A stretch of DNA of 64,000 nucleotides from an uncultured Lachnospiraceae bacterium (GTDB taxonomy: Bacteria > Bacillota > Clostridia > Lachnospirales > Lachnospiraceae), in assembly GCA_904395885.1 (NCBI GenBank), contig CAJFOF010000019.1, forward strand, positions 1 through 64,000, written 5' to 3'. Positions 8,360 through 16,170 of the stretch are shown in pieces (the first letter of the stretch is position 1; every line of letters begins with the position of its first letter). The notes beneath the pieces were generated by a model. That model worked only from the letters and a program-made list of their open reading frames with translations. It did not search any database and was not told the DNA's origin. Made by a program: the position numbers and the translations under genes.

Positions 8360-9144
8360 TGGGCATTCATCCCCTTTGCAACCATAATCTCGATCTTATG
8401 CAGAATTGTATCTAAAATCAATCCCACAACGCCTATTGTCAGCATACCTACAATCACCAGATCCGGTCTGGAAATATAGCGCGCCTGCTGGATCATATAT
8501 CCCAGGCCTTTGCTTGCTGCAAGCATCTCAGCCGCCACAAGGGCCATCCAGCTTCCTCCAAGGGCCGTCCTCAGCCCGGTAAAAATCATAGGCGTTGCTG
8601 TCGGAATAGCTATCTTTATCAATTTTTGCCACTCAGTAGCGCCAAATACGTCTCCCACCCACAGGTGGAGGTCGTCTGTCTGGCGGATTCCGGTATATGC
8701 ATTTAAAATGCAGGCCACGAAAGAATTGACAAAAATTACCATTGCCTTGGCTTCAATTCCAATTCCAAAAATCAGGATAAACATGGGCGTCCAGGCAAGT
8801 CCCGGAACCGGGCGGATCAGATCAAATACCGGTCTTACCAGCCAGTCGCACCATTTATTCCAAGCCATGGCGATTCCCAGGGGGATCCCCAAAATCGCCC
8901 CAATGCTGTACCCCATCAGGCATACCTTCAGACTCTCTAACAGGTGCTGCCCCAGAGTAGCGCCATCCGGCTTTGTTTCCACTAATTTTGAGAGAAATGT
9001 GTCAAATGTCTTCACCAGACCAGGAAATACAGAACTCTTTGTAATTTCCATCACGTCAACCAGAAGATACCACATCAGCAAAACTGCAAGGACAGACATG
9101 CATGATACTGCCATATAGATTCGTTTTTTTGATTTTGTTCTCAT
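8356..9144 (-). CDS. NitT/TauT-type ABC permease 1
   Basis: A 262-residue membrane permease, about six transmembrane segments, with a coupling-loop region reading WVGDVFGATEWQKLIKIAIP. I start at the ATG at 9144 (MRTKSKKRIYMAV). A longer in-frame version to 9210 would begin inside a strong hairpin (9181-9208) and adds a non-family N-terminus. The Shine-Dalgarno site is weak, consistent with coupling to the operon rather than strong initiation. Confidence 0.88.
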   Translation of the reverse strand: MRTKSKKRIYMAVSCMSVLAVLLMWYLLVDVMEITKSSVFPGLVKTFDTFLSKLVETKPDGATLGQHLLESLKVCLMGYSIGAILGIPLGIAMAWNKWCDWLVRPVFDLIRPVPGLAWTPMFILIFGIGIEAKAMVIFVNSFVACILNAYTGIRQTDDLHLWVGDVFGATEWQKLIKIAIPTATPMIFTGLRTALGGSWMALVAAEMLAASKGLGYMIQQARYISRPDLVIVGMLTIGVVGLILDTILHKIEIMVAKGMNAQ

Positions 9145-9180
9145 AACACCAGCTCTTTCTATAAATGCATTGTAACAAAG

Positions 9181-9208
9181 GGTCCCGCCGCTTTTGTGCA
9201 GCGGGACC
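9181..9208 (-). other. Intercistronic hairpin after the binding-protein gene
   Basis: Minus-strand RNA can form GGTCCCGCTGC/GCGGCGGGACC with a short loop, only 10 bases after the binding-protein stop. There is no T-tract beyond CTTTG. By position it resembles 3' stabilising stem-loops that raise binding-protein mRNA levels over downstream permease mRNA; this role is inferred. Confidence 0.6.
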
Positions 9209-9217
9209 AATCATCTG

Positions 9218-10369
9218 CTATTCTGTTGCCTCTGCCCGATATTCCAGCAGCCGGTCGATAAAGCTGTGGTTCAATGCTGCCTCTATCTGCGGCATGGAAC
9301 CTTCCTCTATCAGCCCCTGCTCCATAAGAAATTCACCCATAACTTTCATCGTATTTCCAAATTCATACTCCGGATCAGCCAGCTGTTCCCAGGTCCAGAA
9401 GGTTACATTGGCGATCTCTGAGGCCATATCCTCATCTGAGTAGGTGGTACCGCCCTCATTCAGATAAAGATCCATAGCGTATTCTGCGCGGGCTTCGTCA
9501 TCATTTGCCAGACGGTCCATTGCCTCATAAACACAGTCAAGAATTGCAACCACATCGTCAGGGTATTGATCTGCCAGTTCCTTGCTGACGATAAAGGAAT
9601 CTACCAGAGGGCCGCCGGCCAGATCGGTGTAATCCGCTACCAGGGTGTAGTTGGGATCGCTCTCCAGAAGGTTGGAATACGGGGGCGTGGTCGCCAGCAG
9701 GTCGCCTTCCCCTGTGATGTAGGCTTCATATGCCTGCGGATGGTCCATTGCCACAAATTCAATGTCGCTGGCGGTCAGTCCCAGGGCCTCTGCGTAAGCA
9801 TAAGCGATGTACTGCTGGGGTCCTGCGCCCAGACCTAAAATAGACGCGCCCTGAACCGTTTCCGGGCTTCCAATATAGGGGGTGTCCCCGTACTGGCCTG
9901 CCTGCACGATGGCGCTGTCTGTCCGGCCATACATAGCCTGGCCGCCAAAGTTGATCGTCGCGTCGCCCACATAGTAGAAGTTTTCAGTGGGAAGAACGTA
10001 AACCGCCGCCATACCGTTTGCCGCCGCGTCGATCTCTCCTGCATTCAAAGCCTCGTTGAGAGCCGGGCCATTGGCCAGGGTGACGATCTCCACATCCAGT
10101 CCTGCTTCTTCAAATAAACCCAGGTCTCTGGCGTAGTAGAGATACAAGCTGGTCTGGCGCACCTGGCCGCCAATCTTCCAGTGCCTTCCGGATAACTGCA
10201 GCTCTCCGGAAGACTCCGCCTCTGTTGCAGCCTCAGAACCGGCTGCTGCCTCCGTGTTTGCCGCCGTAGTGGCAGCCGTTGTTGTCGCTGTGTCTTCTCC
10301 TCCGCCGCAGCCTGTCAATAATCCCAGAGCCATTGCAGATACCAAAAGCATACCAAATCTTTTATTCAT
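9218..10369 (-). CDS. NitT/TauT-type ABC substrate-binding lipoprotein
   Basis: A 383-residue lipoprotein. The signal peptide ends LGLLTGCGGG (lipobox LTGC), followed by a Thr/Ala/Glu linker and an NMT1/THI5/SsuA-like binding domain (YYARDLGLFEEAGLDVEIVTLANGPALNEALNAGEIDAAANG is the family's opening block). Members bind sulfonates, nitrate, pyrimidine precursors or other small molecules; the ligand here is unknown. Its start overlaps the end of the epimerase gene by 8 bases. Confidence 0.9.
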   Translation of the reverse strand: MNKRFGMLLVSAMALGLLTGCGGGEDTATTTAATTAANTEAAAGSEAATEAESSGELQLSGRHWKIGGQVRQTSLYLYYARDLGLFEEAGLDVEIVTLANGPALNEALNAGEIDAAANGMAAVYVLPTENFYYVGDATINFGGQAMYGRTDSAIVQAGQYGDTPYIGSPETVQGASILGLGAGPQQYIAYAYAEALGLTASDIEFVAMDHPQAYEAYITGEGDLLATTPPYSNLLESDPNYTLVADYTDLAGGPLVDSFIVSKELADQYPDDVVAILDCVYEAMDRLANDDEARAEYAMDLYLNEGGTTYSDEDMASEIANVTFWTWEQLADPEYEFGNTMKVMGEFLMEQGLIEEGSMPQIEAALNHSFIDRLLEYRAEATE

Positions 10370-11633
10370 AATCTTTCCTCCTTAGAACTTGATCCGCCCT
10401 CTCCACTATCTCAAAACAAGCCCGAGTATTGTGGTAAGGGCATTTTCCCTTTCCTGCTTTTTCTTCATTCGTGAAAATGTCCCGAAGAGCCAAAACATCT
10501 TTTTCATATTCCGGATCCCCGGTTCCACATCCTCCGACGCTGTTCCAGTCCCCTGTTTCATGATTTACCAAAAACTTTTCCGTATAATTCCAAATCGCAA
10601 TCGCACAATTCAGATACCGCTTCTCCCCCGTCAACTGGTAGGCGTTAAAAAAAGCTGTAATTCCTTCTGCCTGTACCCACCAGATCTTTGCCTTGTTTTC
10701 TTTTCCAGTATAACCGTCTCTGATGTAGAAAAGCCCACCTTCCGTCCTGTCAAAGCCTTCCAGCTCAACGTGGTCGATGAGTGTCAGAGCCGTCTCGTCT
10801 GCCCTTTTTATCAGGGCGTCGTCTTTAAGCCTCCTGGCCGCCCTGGTCATCAGGTACGAACACTCGCAGTCGTGACCGTAATTGATTTCTCCATCCAGGC
10901 GCCTCCCGTTCTCCGACATGCCGGCTTTCAGGTGGCCCCATCTGCGGTCCATCGCCGTGTCCAGCAAAAACTCCAGCTCATCTCTGAGTGCTCTGTCTGC
11001 ACATTCATCCTGAACGGTTTCTGCCAGGTTTAAAATCCCTTCAAACAGATGCATGTTGGAATTTAACAGTTTTGCCGCTCCTGTGCGGTTTTTGATCCAC
11101 AGATTCACCCAGTCATCCTGCTGCCAATCCCGGGCCGCCGAATCCCGGTATCCGCCGTTTTGCCACTTCATATTCGCGTTTACCAGGCGGAATGTCTCCA
11201 TCGCCATTTTCAGTGCCTCTTCCTTCTGAAACACTCGATAGTACTCGGCCATGGCGTAAATCAGGAACGCCTGGCTGTATGTTCGCTTTTCCGGCTCAGA
11301 GGGTTCTCCCTTGCAGGTCAGCATCCAATAGATGCCGCCGTATTTCTTATCCCAAAAGTAGTCCCGGATGTAGGAGAACGCCCGGTCAGCCAGCACTCTG
11401 TCTTCTTCTCTTTTGTAAAGGGCGTAAGCCCGGCTGAAGGTCCACAGCAGGCGGCAGTTTAGCACCGCTGATTTGGGGCTGTCCGGGTCCGGTGTCAGGT
11501 CTCCACAAACCCGCCCGTAAAATCCGCCGTTTTTCTCGTCTGTGAGATATTTTCTCCAAAAAGGCAATATTCCTGTTTCTACATTGACTTTCATTCGGTT
11601 TTGCAGGCCAGATATCCTCTCCAAGTCTGTCAT
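10362..11633 (-). CDS. AGE-family epimerase/isomerase (cellobiose 2-epimerase-like)
   Basis: A 423-residue (alpha/alpha)6-barrel protein of the N-acylglucosamine 2-epimerase superfamily. It shows MKVNVETGILPFW, NCRLLWTFSRAY, YSQAFLIYAMAEYY, INYGHDCECSYLM (catalytic-region His), KIWWVQAEGITAFFNAY and HNTRACFE, the pattern of cellobiose 2-epimerases and sugar isomerases. The start is the ATG at 11633, four bases after the preceding cupin stop and behind AAGGGG; an upstream ATG inside the cupin gene is rejected. A sugar epimerase beside a NitT-type importer is an unusual pairing. Confidence 0.88.
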   Translation of the reverse strand: MTDLERISGLQNRMKVNVETGILPFWRKYLTDEKNGGFYGRVCGDLTPDPDSPKSAVLNCRLLWTFSRAYALYKREEDRVLADRAFSYIRDYFWDKKYGGIYWMLTCKGEPSEPEKRTYSQAFLIYAMAEYYRVFQKEEALKMAMETFRLVNANMKWQNGGYRDSAARDWQQDDWVNLWIKNRTGAAKLLNSNMHLFEGILNLAETVQDECADRALRDELEFLLDTAMDRRWGHLKAGMSENGRRLDGEINYGHDCECSYLMTRAARRLKDDALIKRADETALTLIDHVELEGFDRTEGGLFYIRDGYTGKENKAKIWWVQAEGITAFFNAYQLTGEKRYLNCAIAIWNYTEKFLVNHETGDWNSVGGCGTGDPEYEKDVLALRDIFTNEEKAGKGKCPYHNTRACFEIVERADQVLRRKDYE

Positions 11634-11637
11634 TTCT

Positions 11638-12033
11638 CTACCCCTTGACATAATCCAGCAAATTGACCGGCAAATAATCTGTGTTTTCCGGCGACACATC
11701 TGCATTTTCTATAATTGCGATTTTCGCCCCCGGACCAGTCACATGGGTATGCCAGACTCCTTTTCGGACATTGTACATAACCCCCTTCTCCATAACCGTC
11801 CCCTCCAGTCTGCCCAGCTCACTGCCTGTTCCGTCTGAGACGTAAAGTGTACAGGTGCCTTCCAGCAAGATGAAGACCTCATCAGAGGTATTATGGCGCT
11901 GCATCTCTCTGATATTTTCTGCGTGAAATTTTGCAGTATCATTCAAAAAAGCGACTCTCCATCCCTCAAAATACACCAGAGGATGGTATCCCTCTTCCGA
12001 GCAGGTGATCTTTTCTAGTAATTCCTGTCCCAC
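11638..12033 (-). CDS. Cupin-domain protein (operon copy 1)
   Basis: A 131-residue single-cupin protein with RHNTSDEVFILLEGTCTLY (motif 1) and KGVWHTHVTGPGAK (motif 2). It is the first gene of the operon, starting at GTG 12033 behind AAAGGGGTGAG. It may be a sugar-binding or isomerising enzyme feeding the epimerase it is coupled to. It is not closely similar to the second cupin of the operon. Confidence 0.82.
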   Translation of the reverse strand: MGQELLEKITCSEEGYHPLVYFEGWRVAFLNDTAKFHAENIREMQRHNTSDEVFILLEGTCTLYVSDGTGSELGRLEGTVMEKGVMYNVRKGVWHTHVTGPGAKIAIIENADVSPENTDYLPVNLLDYVKG

Positions 12034-12156
12034 GTTCTCACCCCTTTAATTTCTTTTCTGTAAGTTGCCTAAAAGAGCTCTTTGTTCCAGCCATTTTTCT
12101 TTCCAGTTTTTGAGAAAATTGAACAAATTATTTTATAATAACAAGCTCTTTTCTAT

Positions 12157-12185
12157 AAAATACAACAATTTTGCCATTGAGTAAA
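12157..12185 (-). promoter_or_regulatory. Probable promoter of the cupin-epimerase-importer operon
   Basis: On the minus strand TTTACT and TATTTT are separated by 17 bases. The match to SigA consensus is moderate, as expected for a regulated promoter next to an RpiR gene. Confidence 0.45.
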
Positions 12186-12282
12186 CAATAAATGCAAATC
12201 CTTGCAATCGTTTTTACTTTTCAGGGAAAATCTTCGCAAACTTTTCGATTTCAAGAAGATCAGAGCACTATTTTCCGCAAAA

Positions 12283-12328
12283 ATAAAAACCCGCGCGGTC
12301 TGTAATTTTTACAGACTGCACAGGTTTT
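12283..12328 (-). terminator. Terminator of the RpiR regulator gene
   Basis: A long imperfect stem on the minus strand (AACCTGTGCAGTCTGTAA with TTACAGACCGCGCGGGTT) followed by TTTTTATTTTTG, just after the stop at 12340. Confidence 0.85.
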
Positions 12329-12339
12329 CGGCTGAAATT

Positions 12340-13212
12340 TTATTTTAATCGGCTGGCCAATACCGCCTTCTTGCAGGCCTCAATCTTTTCCAACTGCACC
12401 GGACGTCTTAAAAGCTCCGCCTGCAGCGCTCCTATAATTGCCAGTTCACACATACTGGCCAGGTGAAGGTACTGCAAATCATCCGGAATGTCATAGCTGT
12501 AAGTCAGACAGATATCTGCCAGTTTTGCCATAGTGGAATTAGGTTTTGCCGTTATGACAATCGTTGTCCCGTGGTTGTGCTTTACAATATTCAGGGCCTC
12601 TATCACTGATTTAATCTCGCCGCTGTAACCGATTCCAATTGCAACATCCCCTTTTGTTAACGTACTGGCAGCCAGATTCATGTCCAGATTGCCTTTTACC
12701 GTCTGGCTCAGAATATTGATTCGAAGCAGAAGCTGCTTTGCATACATAGCCGATACATACCCGCTGCTCTGCCCAAACAGAACCACATTTTTTGCAGCCA
12801 TAATCGCATCCGCCGCCTTCACCAGACTTCTCGTATCCAGGGTGCGGAGCGTATCCGACACCGCATTCTGTGAGCTGTTCATCAATTTTTGGATCACCGT
12901 CTGGATCGAATCGCTTTTCTGGATGGGCGTGTCTGCCACAGAAGGGGAAATCAGATTTTTTTCTATATAAACCTTCAGCTCACTAAAGCCTTTGTAAGAA
13001 AGTGCCTGGCAAAACCTGGTCACTGTGGACGGAACGGTTCCTGTCTTTTGCGCCATTGTGGTAATGGAATAATGGACTACGGCTTCCCTGTGATTCAAAA
13101 TATAATTGGCGATCCTCTTCTGAGCCTTTGAGAGCGATGCGTATTGCTTTTTTATCCTTCCGATATACTCAACGTCATCAGAAAATTCCTCTATATTTTT
13201 TAATTCCTCCAT
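12340..13212 (-). CDS. RpiR/MurR family transcriptional regulator (HTH + SIS)
   Basis: A 290-residue regulator. The N-terminal HTH_6 domain (about residues 12-90, SKAQKRIANYILNHREAVV and TVPSTVTRFCQALSYKGFSELK) is joined to a SIS sugar-phosphate-binding domain (about 115-270, VVLFGQSSGYVSAMYAKQLLLR and GYSGEIKSVIEA). It probably senses a sugar phosphate and controls the flanking importer operon and the divergent dehydratase gene. GGAGGG lies 13 bases before the ATG, a long spacing, so the exact start is less certain. Confidence 0.9.
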   Translation of the reverse strand: MEELKNIEEFSDDVEYIGRIKKQYASLSKAQKRIANYILNHREAVVHYSITTMAQKTGTVPSTVTRFCQALSYKGFSELKVYIEKNLISPSVADTPIQKSDSIQTVIQKLMNSSQNAVSDTLRTLDTRSLVKAADAIMAAKNVVLFGQSSGYVSAMYAKQLLLRINILSQTVKGNLDMNLAASTLTKGDVAIGIGYSGEIKSVIEALNIVKHNHGTTIVITAKPNSTMAKLADICLTYSYDIPDDLQYLHLASMCELAIIGALQAELLRRPVQLEKIEACKKAVLASRLK

Positions 13213-13245
13213 ATTTCAGCGTATTCCCTCCAATATTCAATTACT

Positions 13246-13274
13246 ATTATACAAATTATCAACCTGTTTTTCAA
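13246..13274 (-). promoter_or_regulatory. SigA-type promoter of the RpiR gene
   Basis: On the minus strand TTGAAA, 17 bases, TATAAT, about 35 bases before the start codon. Confidence 0.75.
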
Positions 13275-13344
13275 TTATTTTTCGAATTTTTTGCAGAAAT
13301 CTTTTTCTTTGGACGGAATTTCTTGCAACAATTTGCTTTTTCTG

Positions 13345-13373
13345 TTTACGAACCTTCTGTTTTCTTGTAGGAT
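13345..13373 (+). promoter_or_regulatory. Probable promoter of the ManD-type dehydratase gene
   Basis: TTTACG, 17-base spacer, TAGGAT, about 65 bases before the ATG at 13440; moderate consensus match. Confidence 0.45.
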
Positions 13374-13439
13374 AAAAGAAGAGAAAAGAACAGCCATTTT
13401 TCTTTCATAGGTCAAAATCACCATTAAAGGATTAGAACT

Positions 13440-14627
13440 ATGAAAATCATACAAGTTAAAACTATTTTGACTTCGCCCAACCAAAACTATCTCTTCGTCA
13501 AAATCGTGACTGATTCCGGTCTGTACGGTGTAGGCGACGCTTCCCTCAACGGCAGGGAGCGGGCGGTGGCCGACCTGATCGACACCTATCTGACCCCTAT
13601 GCTGATCGGCCGGGATCCGGGACAGATCGAAGACTTTTGGCAACTGGTATATCGCGGGTCCTACTGGCGCGGCGGCAACATCGTCATGAGCGCCCTGTGC
13701 GGAATCGACATGGCCCTCTGGGATATTCTTGGAAAAGCAGCCAGGAAACCGCTCTACGCCCTCCTGGGCGGAAAGATGCGGAACCGAGTGCTCTGTTATT
13801 CCCATGTCCTGGGCGGCAATAAGGAACAGCAGATCGCTCAGGCCTCCGATTATGTCAAGAAGAGAGGGCTGAAGGTCATTCGACTCCGGGCAGGACTCCC
13901 TGCCGCCAACGGTACCTTCGGCGTGAAGAAAGAACAATGCGGCCCTGTGGTGGAATCCTGGGATCCCGAAGATGAAATCTACAGCACCATTGAATTTTTC
14001 ATCAAGGTTCGAGAGGTTGTGGGAAAAGATGTGGGAATTATCTACGATCTCCACGAGAGGTTCAGTCCCGATCAGGCTATCCGCATCATGAACCGGCTGG
14101 AGCCTTACGATCCGTTCTTTATCGAGGATCCCATTGCTCCGGACTGTCCGGACAGCCTCAGATACGTAAGGGAAAAAACCACGGTCCCCATCGCCTTCGG
14201 CGAGCTGTACAAAAGCCGCTGGGAATGCCTGCCGGCCATCTCCAACCACTGGATTGACTACATCCGCTGCGATGTGATCCGAATTGGCGGCATCACGGAG
14301 GCCCGCAAGATCGCGGCTCTGGCAGAAACCTATGATATCAAGACGGCATGGCACGGTCCCAACGACGTATCGCCCATCACCCACGCCGTCAACTGGCACC
14401 TAAATGTATCGGAATACAATTTTGGAATCCAGGAGGACGGAACTGCCGACTCTCTCATCAAGCAGGTCGTCTCCGGCGGCCCCTCTTACCAGGACGGTTA
14501 TCTGGTCATGGGCGATGCCCCAGGAATCGGCTGCGACATCGATGAGGAAGCAGCCGCCCGGTATCCCTTCCGCAAGGCTTATATTCCGATCTGCCGCCAG
14601 AAAGATGAAAGTCTGCACACCTGGTAG
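13440..14627 (+). CDS. manD: Enolase-superfamily sugar-acid dehydratase (ManD type)
   Basis: A 395-residue member of the mandelate racemase/enolase superfamily, closest by motifs to D-mannonate/D-gluconate dehydratases of the ManD group: YDLHERFSPDQA (first metal Asp), FIEDPIAPD (second ligand Glu), FGELYKSRWE (third ligand Glu) and WHGPNDVSPITHA near the C-terminus. It removes water from an aldonic acid to give a 2-keto-3-deoxy acid. No uxaC, uxuB or kdg genes are nearby, so the pathway is incomplete here. It is divergent from the RpiR gene, which may control it. Confidence 0.88.
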   Translation: MKIIQVKTILTSPNQNYLFVKIVTDSGLYGVGDASLNGRERAVADLIDTYLTPMLIGRDPGQIEDFWQLVYRGSYWRGGNIVMSALCGIDMALWDILGKAARKPLYALLGGKMRNRVLCYSHVLGGNKEQQIAQASDYVKKRGLKVIRLRAGLPAANGTFGVKKEQCGPVVESWDPEDEIYSTIEFFIKVREVVGKDVGIIYDLHERFSPDQAIRIMNRLEPYDPFFIEDPIAPDCPDSLRYVREKTTVPIAFGELYKSRWECLPAISNHWIDYIRCDVIRIGGITEARKIAALAETYDIKTAWHGPNDVSPITHAVNWHLNVSEYNFGIQEDGTADSLIKQVVSGGPSYQDGYLVMGDAPGIGCDIDEEAAARYPFRKAYIPICRQKDESLHTW

Positions 14628-14678
14628 ACGGTGATGCTGTGCGCTTTCATATATGGTACATATAATCAGACAAAAAGG

Positions 14679-14715
14679 AGCCGATTAATGGGTCTTCAAA
14701 CTCATTAACCGGCTT
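14679..14715. terminator. Bidirectional terminator between ManD gene and truncated egsA
   Basis: AGCCGATTAATG and CATTAACCGGCT form a stem with a central loop. On the minus strand it is followed by CTCCTTTTTG, the better T-tract; on the plus strand by TTCGTTCTTT. Confidence 0.7.
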
Positions 14716-14734
14716 CGTTCTTTACTCTTTCCCA

Positions 14735-15577
14735 TCACAGCGAAGAGTAAAAGTAATCGGTCACTTCCGAGGCGTATTCCTCTTCTTTTCCAATATCCCA
14801 TATCAATTGGAGCAGCGAATAGCGGTAGCGCATGTCCTTTGCGTACAAAACAGCATCCCGGAAATCCTCCCTGGAAAGCCCTAATTCCTGGGGTGCGGAG
14901 GGCCCCCGGACCTTTCTGATTTTTTCTATAATTTCCTCAGGTTCCGGTACATACTTTTCTATCGTTTCTATGATTTCTCCAAATTCTTTCTGGGCTGCTT
15001 TCAGGCGGCTCAGGCAATTCTCCGGTGCATTTTTTCCTATCTCCCGTTCCATCTTTATCATATCTTCTGTACCGGCAACCGGCAGAGAACGCACCTTTTT
15101 CTCCCAAAGAATTTCCGATCTGGCTTTTATCCGTTTTTCGCATTCTCCATAGTCGAGATGTTCTCTTTTAAACTTTTTATACAAAAGACTTGACACAACG
15201 GAGCCTACGGCCACCGATTCTCCGTGCATGGAAAGCGGCTGTCCCCGGTATAGCTGTATCAGCTCTACCGCATGGGAGAAATTATGCTCTGACCCGGACG
15301 CTGGCCTTGACGTATCAACATAGCTCATCATTAACCCGCACAAAACCAGAGCTTCCATTGTTTTTTTCACTGCCTCTGCCTCGCCCTTTACCAGCCCTTC
15401 TGCATTCTGCACACACTTCTTCATTGCTGAAAGCACATTGTCGGCAACCGTCTGGCAGTAGGCTTCTCCCAGTATCAGATTCGACAGTTTCCAGTCACAG
15501 ATGCTGATTCCTTTGCCCACAACATCTCCAAAGCCTGCGGCTCTCAATCTCAGCGGAGATTCTTTTAATATATTAAT
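14735..15577 (-). pseudogene. egsA: 5'-truncated sn-glycerol-1-phosphate dehydrogenase (EgsA/AraM) gene
   Basis: The frame from about 15577 down encodes INILKESPLRLRAAGFGDVVGK and then the C-terminal helical domain of EgsA/AraM-type glycerol-1-phosphate dehydrogenase. Metal ligands are visible (GFGD Asp, GSEHNFSHA, LSMHGES). Family members are about 400 residues, so roughly the first 130-150 residues with the NAD-binding domain are missing. The only plausible start left is a TTG at 15547 (270 residues). Homology stops at a point where a regulator fragment on the opposite strand begins, so the loss is a deletion and not a sequencing frameshift. Function is probably lost. Confidence 0.75.
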
Positions 15578-16167
15578 GCGAATTTTATGATTGTGAAATT
15601 CATCCCACTTGCGGAATTGGCACCAATCAATCTTTCATTGGCGACTTTGATTCTCCTCAGACCTTTTTCCTGCCTGAACGGATTCACGCTCAAATCCTGT
15701 GGTCTGCTTCCGGCTTTGTAGAGTACCGTTTTCCCAATATCCTGCCAAAAGAGCGACGGATCAAGAGGATTTTCGTATCTCTCGAAATCTGTTCCGAGGC
15801 TCCCAATTACCGCGAAAACTGGAAATCGGACATCACCATGTGGATCAACCAGCTTGAATGCGGAACCTGGCAAAGTCCCGGGGATTTTGGCCTGCGCCGC
15901 GGCCGTTTAACGCCAGCATATATCCAGGCAGGCCACACCCAACACGGTCTTCTGACCACCTGGACCGTCTCCGAAAGCGGCAGTCTCGTAAATGAGATCC
16001 CTGTAAGCGGAGTATCGTTACATGAAATTCCTCTGTATGATTCCCCCTATATCAGTGTCAGAATCGGAAATAAGCCAACTGCCAAATACATAGGAGGATT
16101 CAGTATTTTTGGACGAGAGTGCGGCGATTATCCTCAGGATATTATTTTTTCAGTGGAGTACGAATAG
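15577..16167 (+). pseudogene. 3' fragment of an ArsR-type winged-helix regulator gene
   Basis: An open frame without a start codon begins at about 15577 and encodes CEFYDCEIHPTCGIGTNQSF, then GFVEYRFPNILP, LEICSEAPNYRENWKSDIT, NQLECGTWQSPGDFG and AYIQAGHTQHGLLTTW. I recognise this as the C-terminal ligand or jelly-roll-like half of a family of clostridial ArsR-annotated regulators. The N-terminal DNA-binding domain is absent and the first in-frame ATG is only at 15838. The fragment ends 3 bases before the comEC stop on the other strand. Family assignment is from memory of conserved segments; the truncation is seen directly. Confidence 0.65.
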
Positions 16168-16170
16168 GAT

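Larger units (their letters stand above)
12034..12339. other. AT-rich intergenic region between the importer operon and rpiR gene
   Basis: Contains the likely operon promoter (12157-12185) with an untranslated leader of about 120 bases, and the terminator of the RpiR gene (12283-12328). No ORF of interest was found, and no convincing operator palindrome. Confidence 0.5.

Noticed and set aside
9145..9210. Upstream start of permease 1 at 9210
   Set aside because: The start would be buried in a strong hairpin, and the extra residues have no similarity to the family.
13275..14399. A 374-codon minus-strand ORF opposite the ManD-type dehydratase gene
   Set aside because: It mirrors the codon structure of the dehydratase, has no family motifs and no ribosome site. 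The dehydratase has all metal ligands.
15565..15873. A 102-codon minus-strand ORF over the regulator fragment
   Set aside because: It is antisense to conserved residues of the regulator fragment and lacks any motif or ribosome site.
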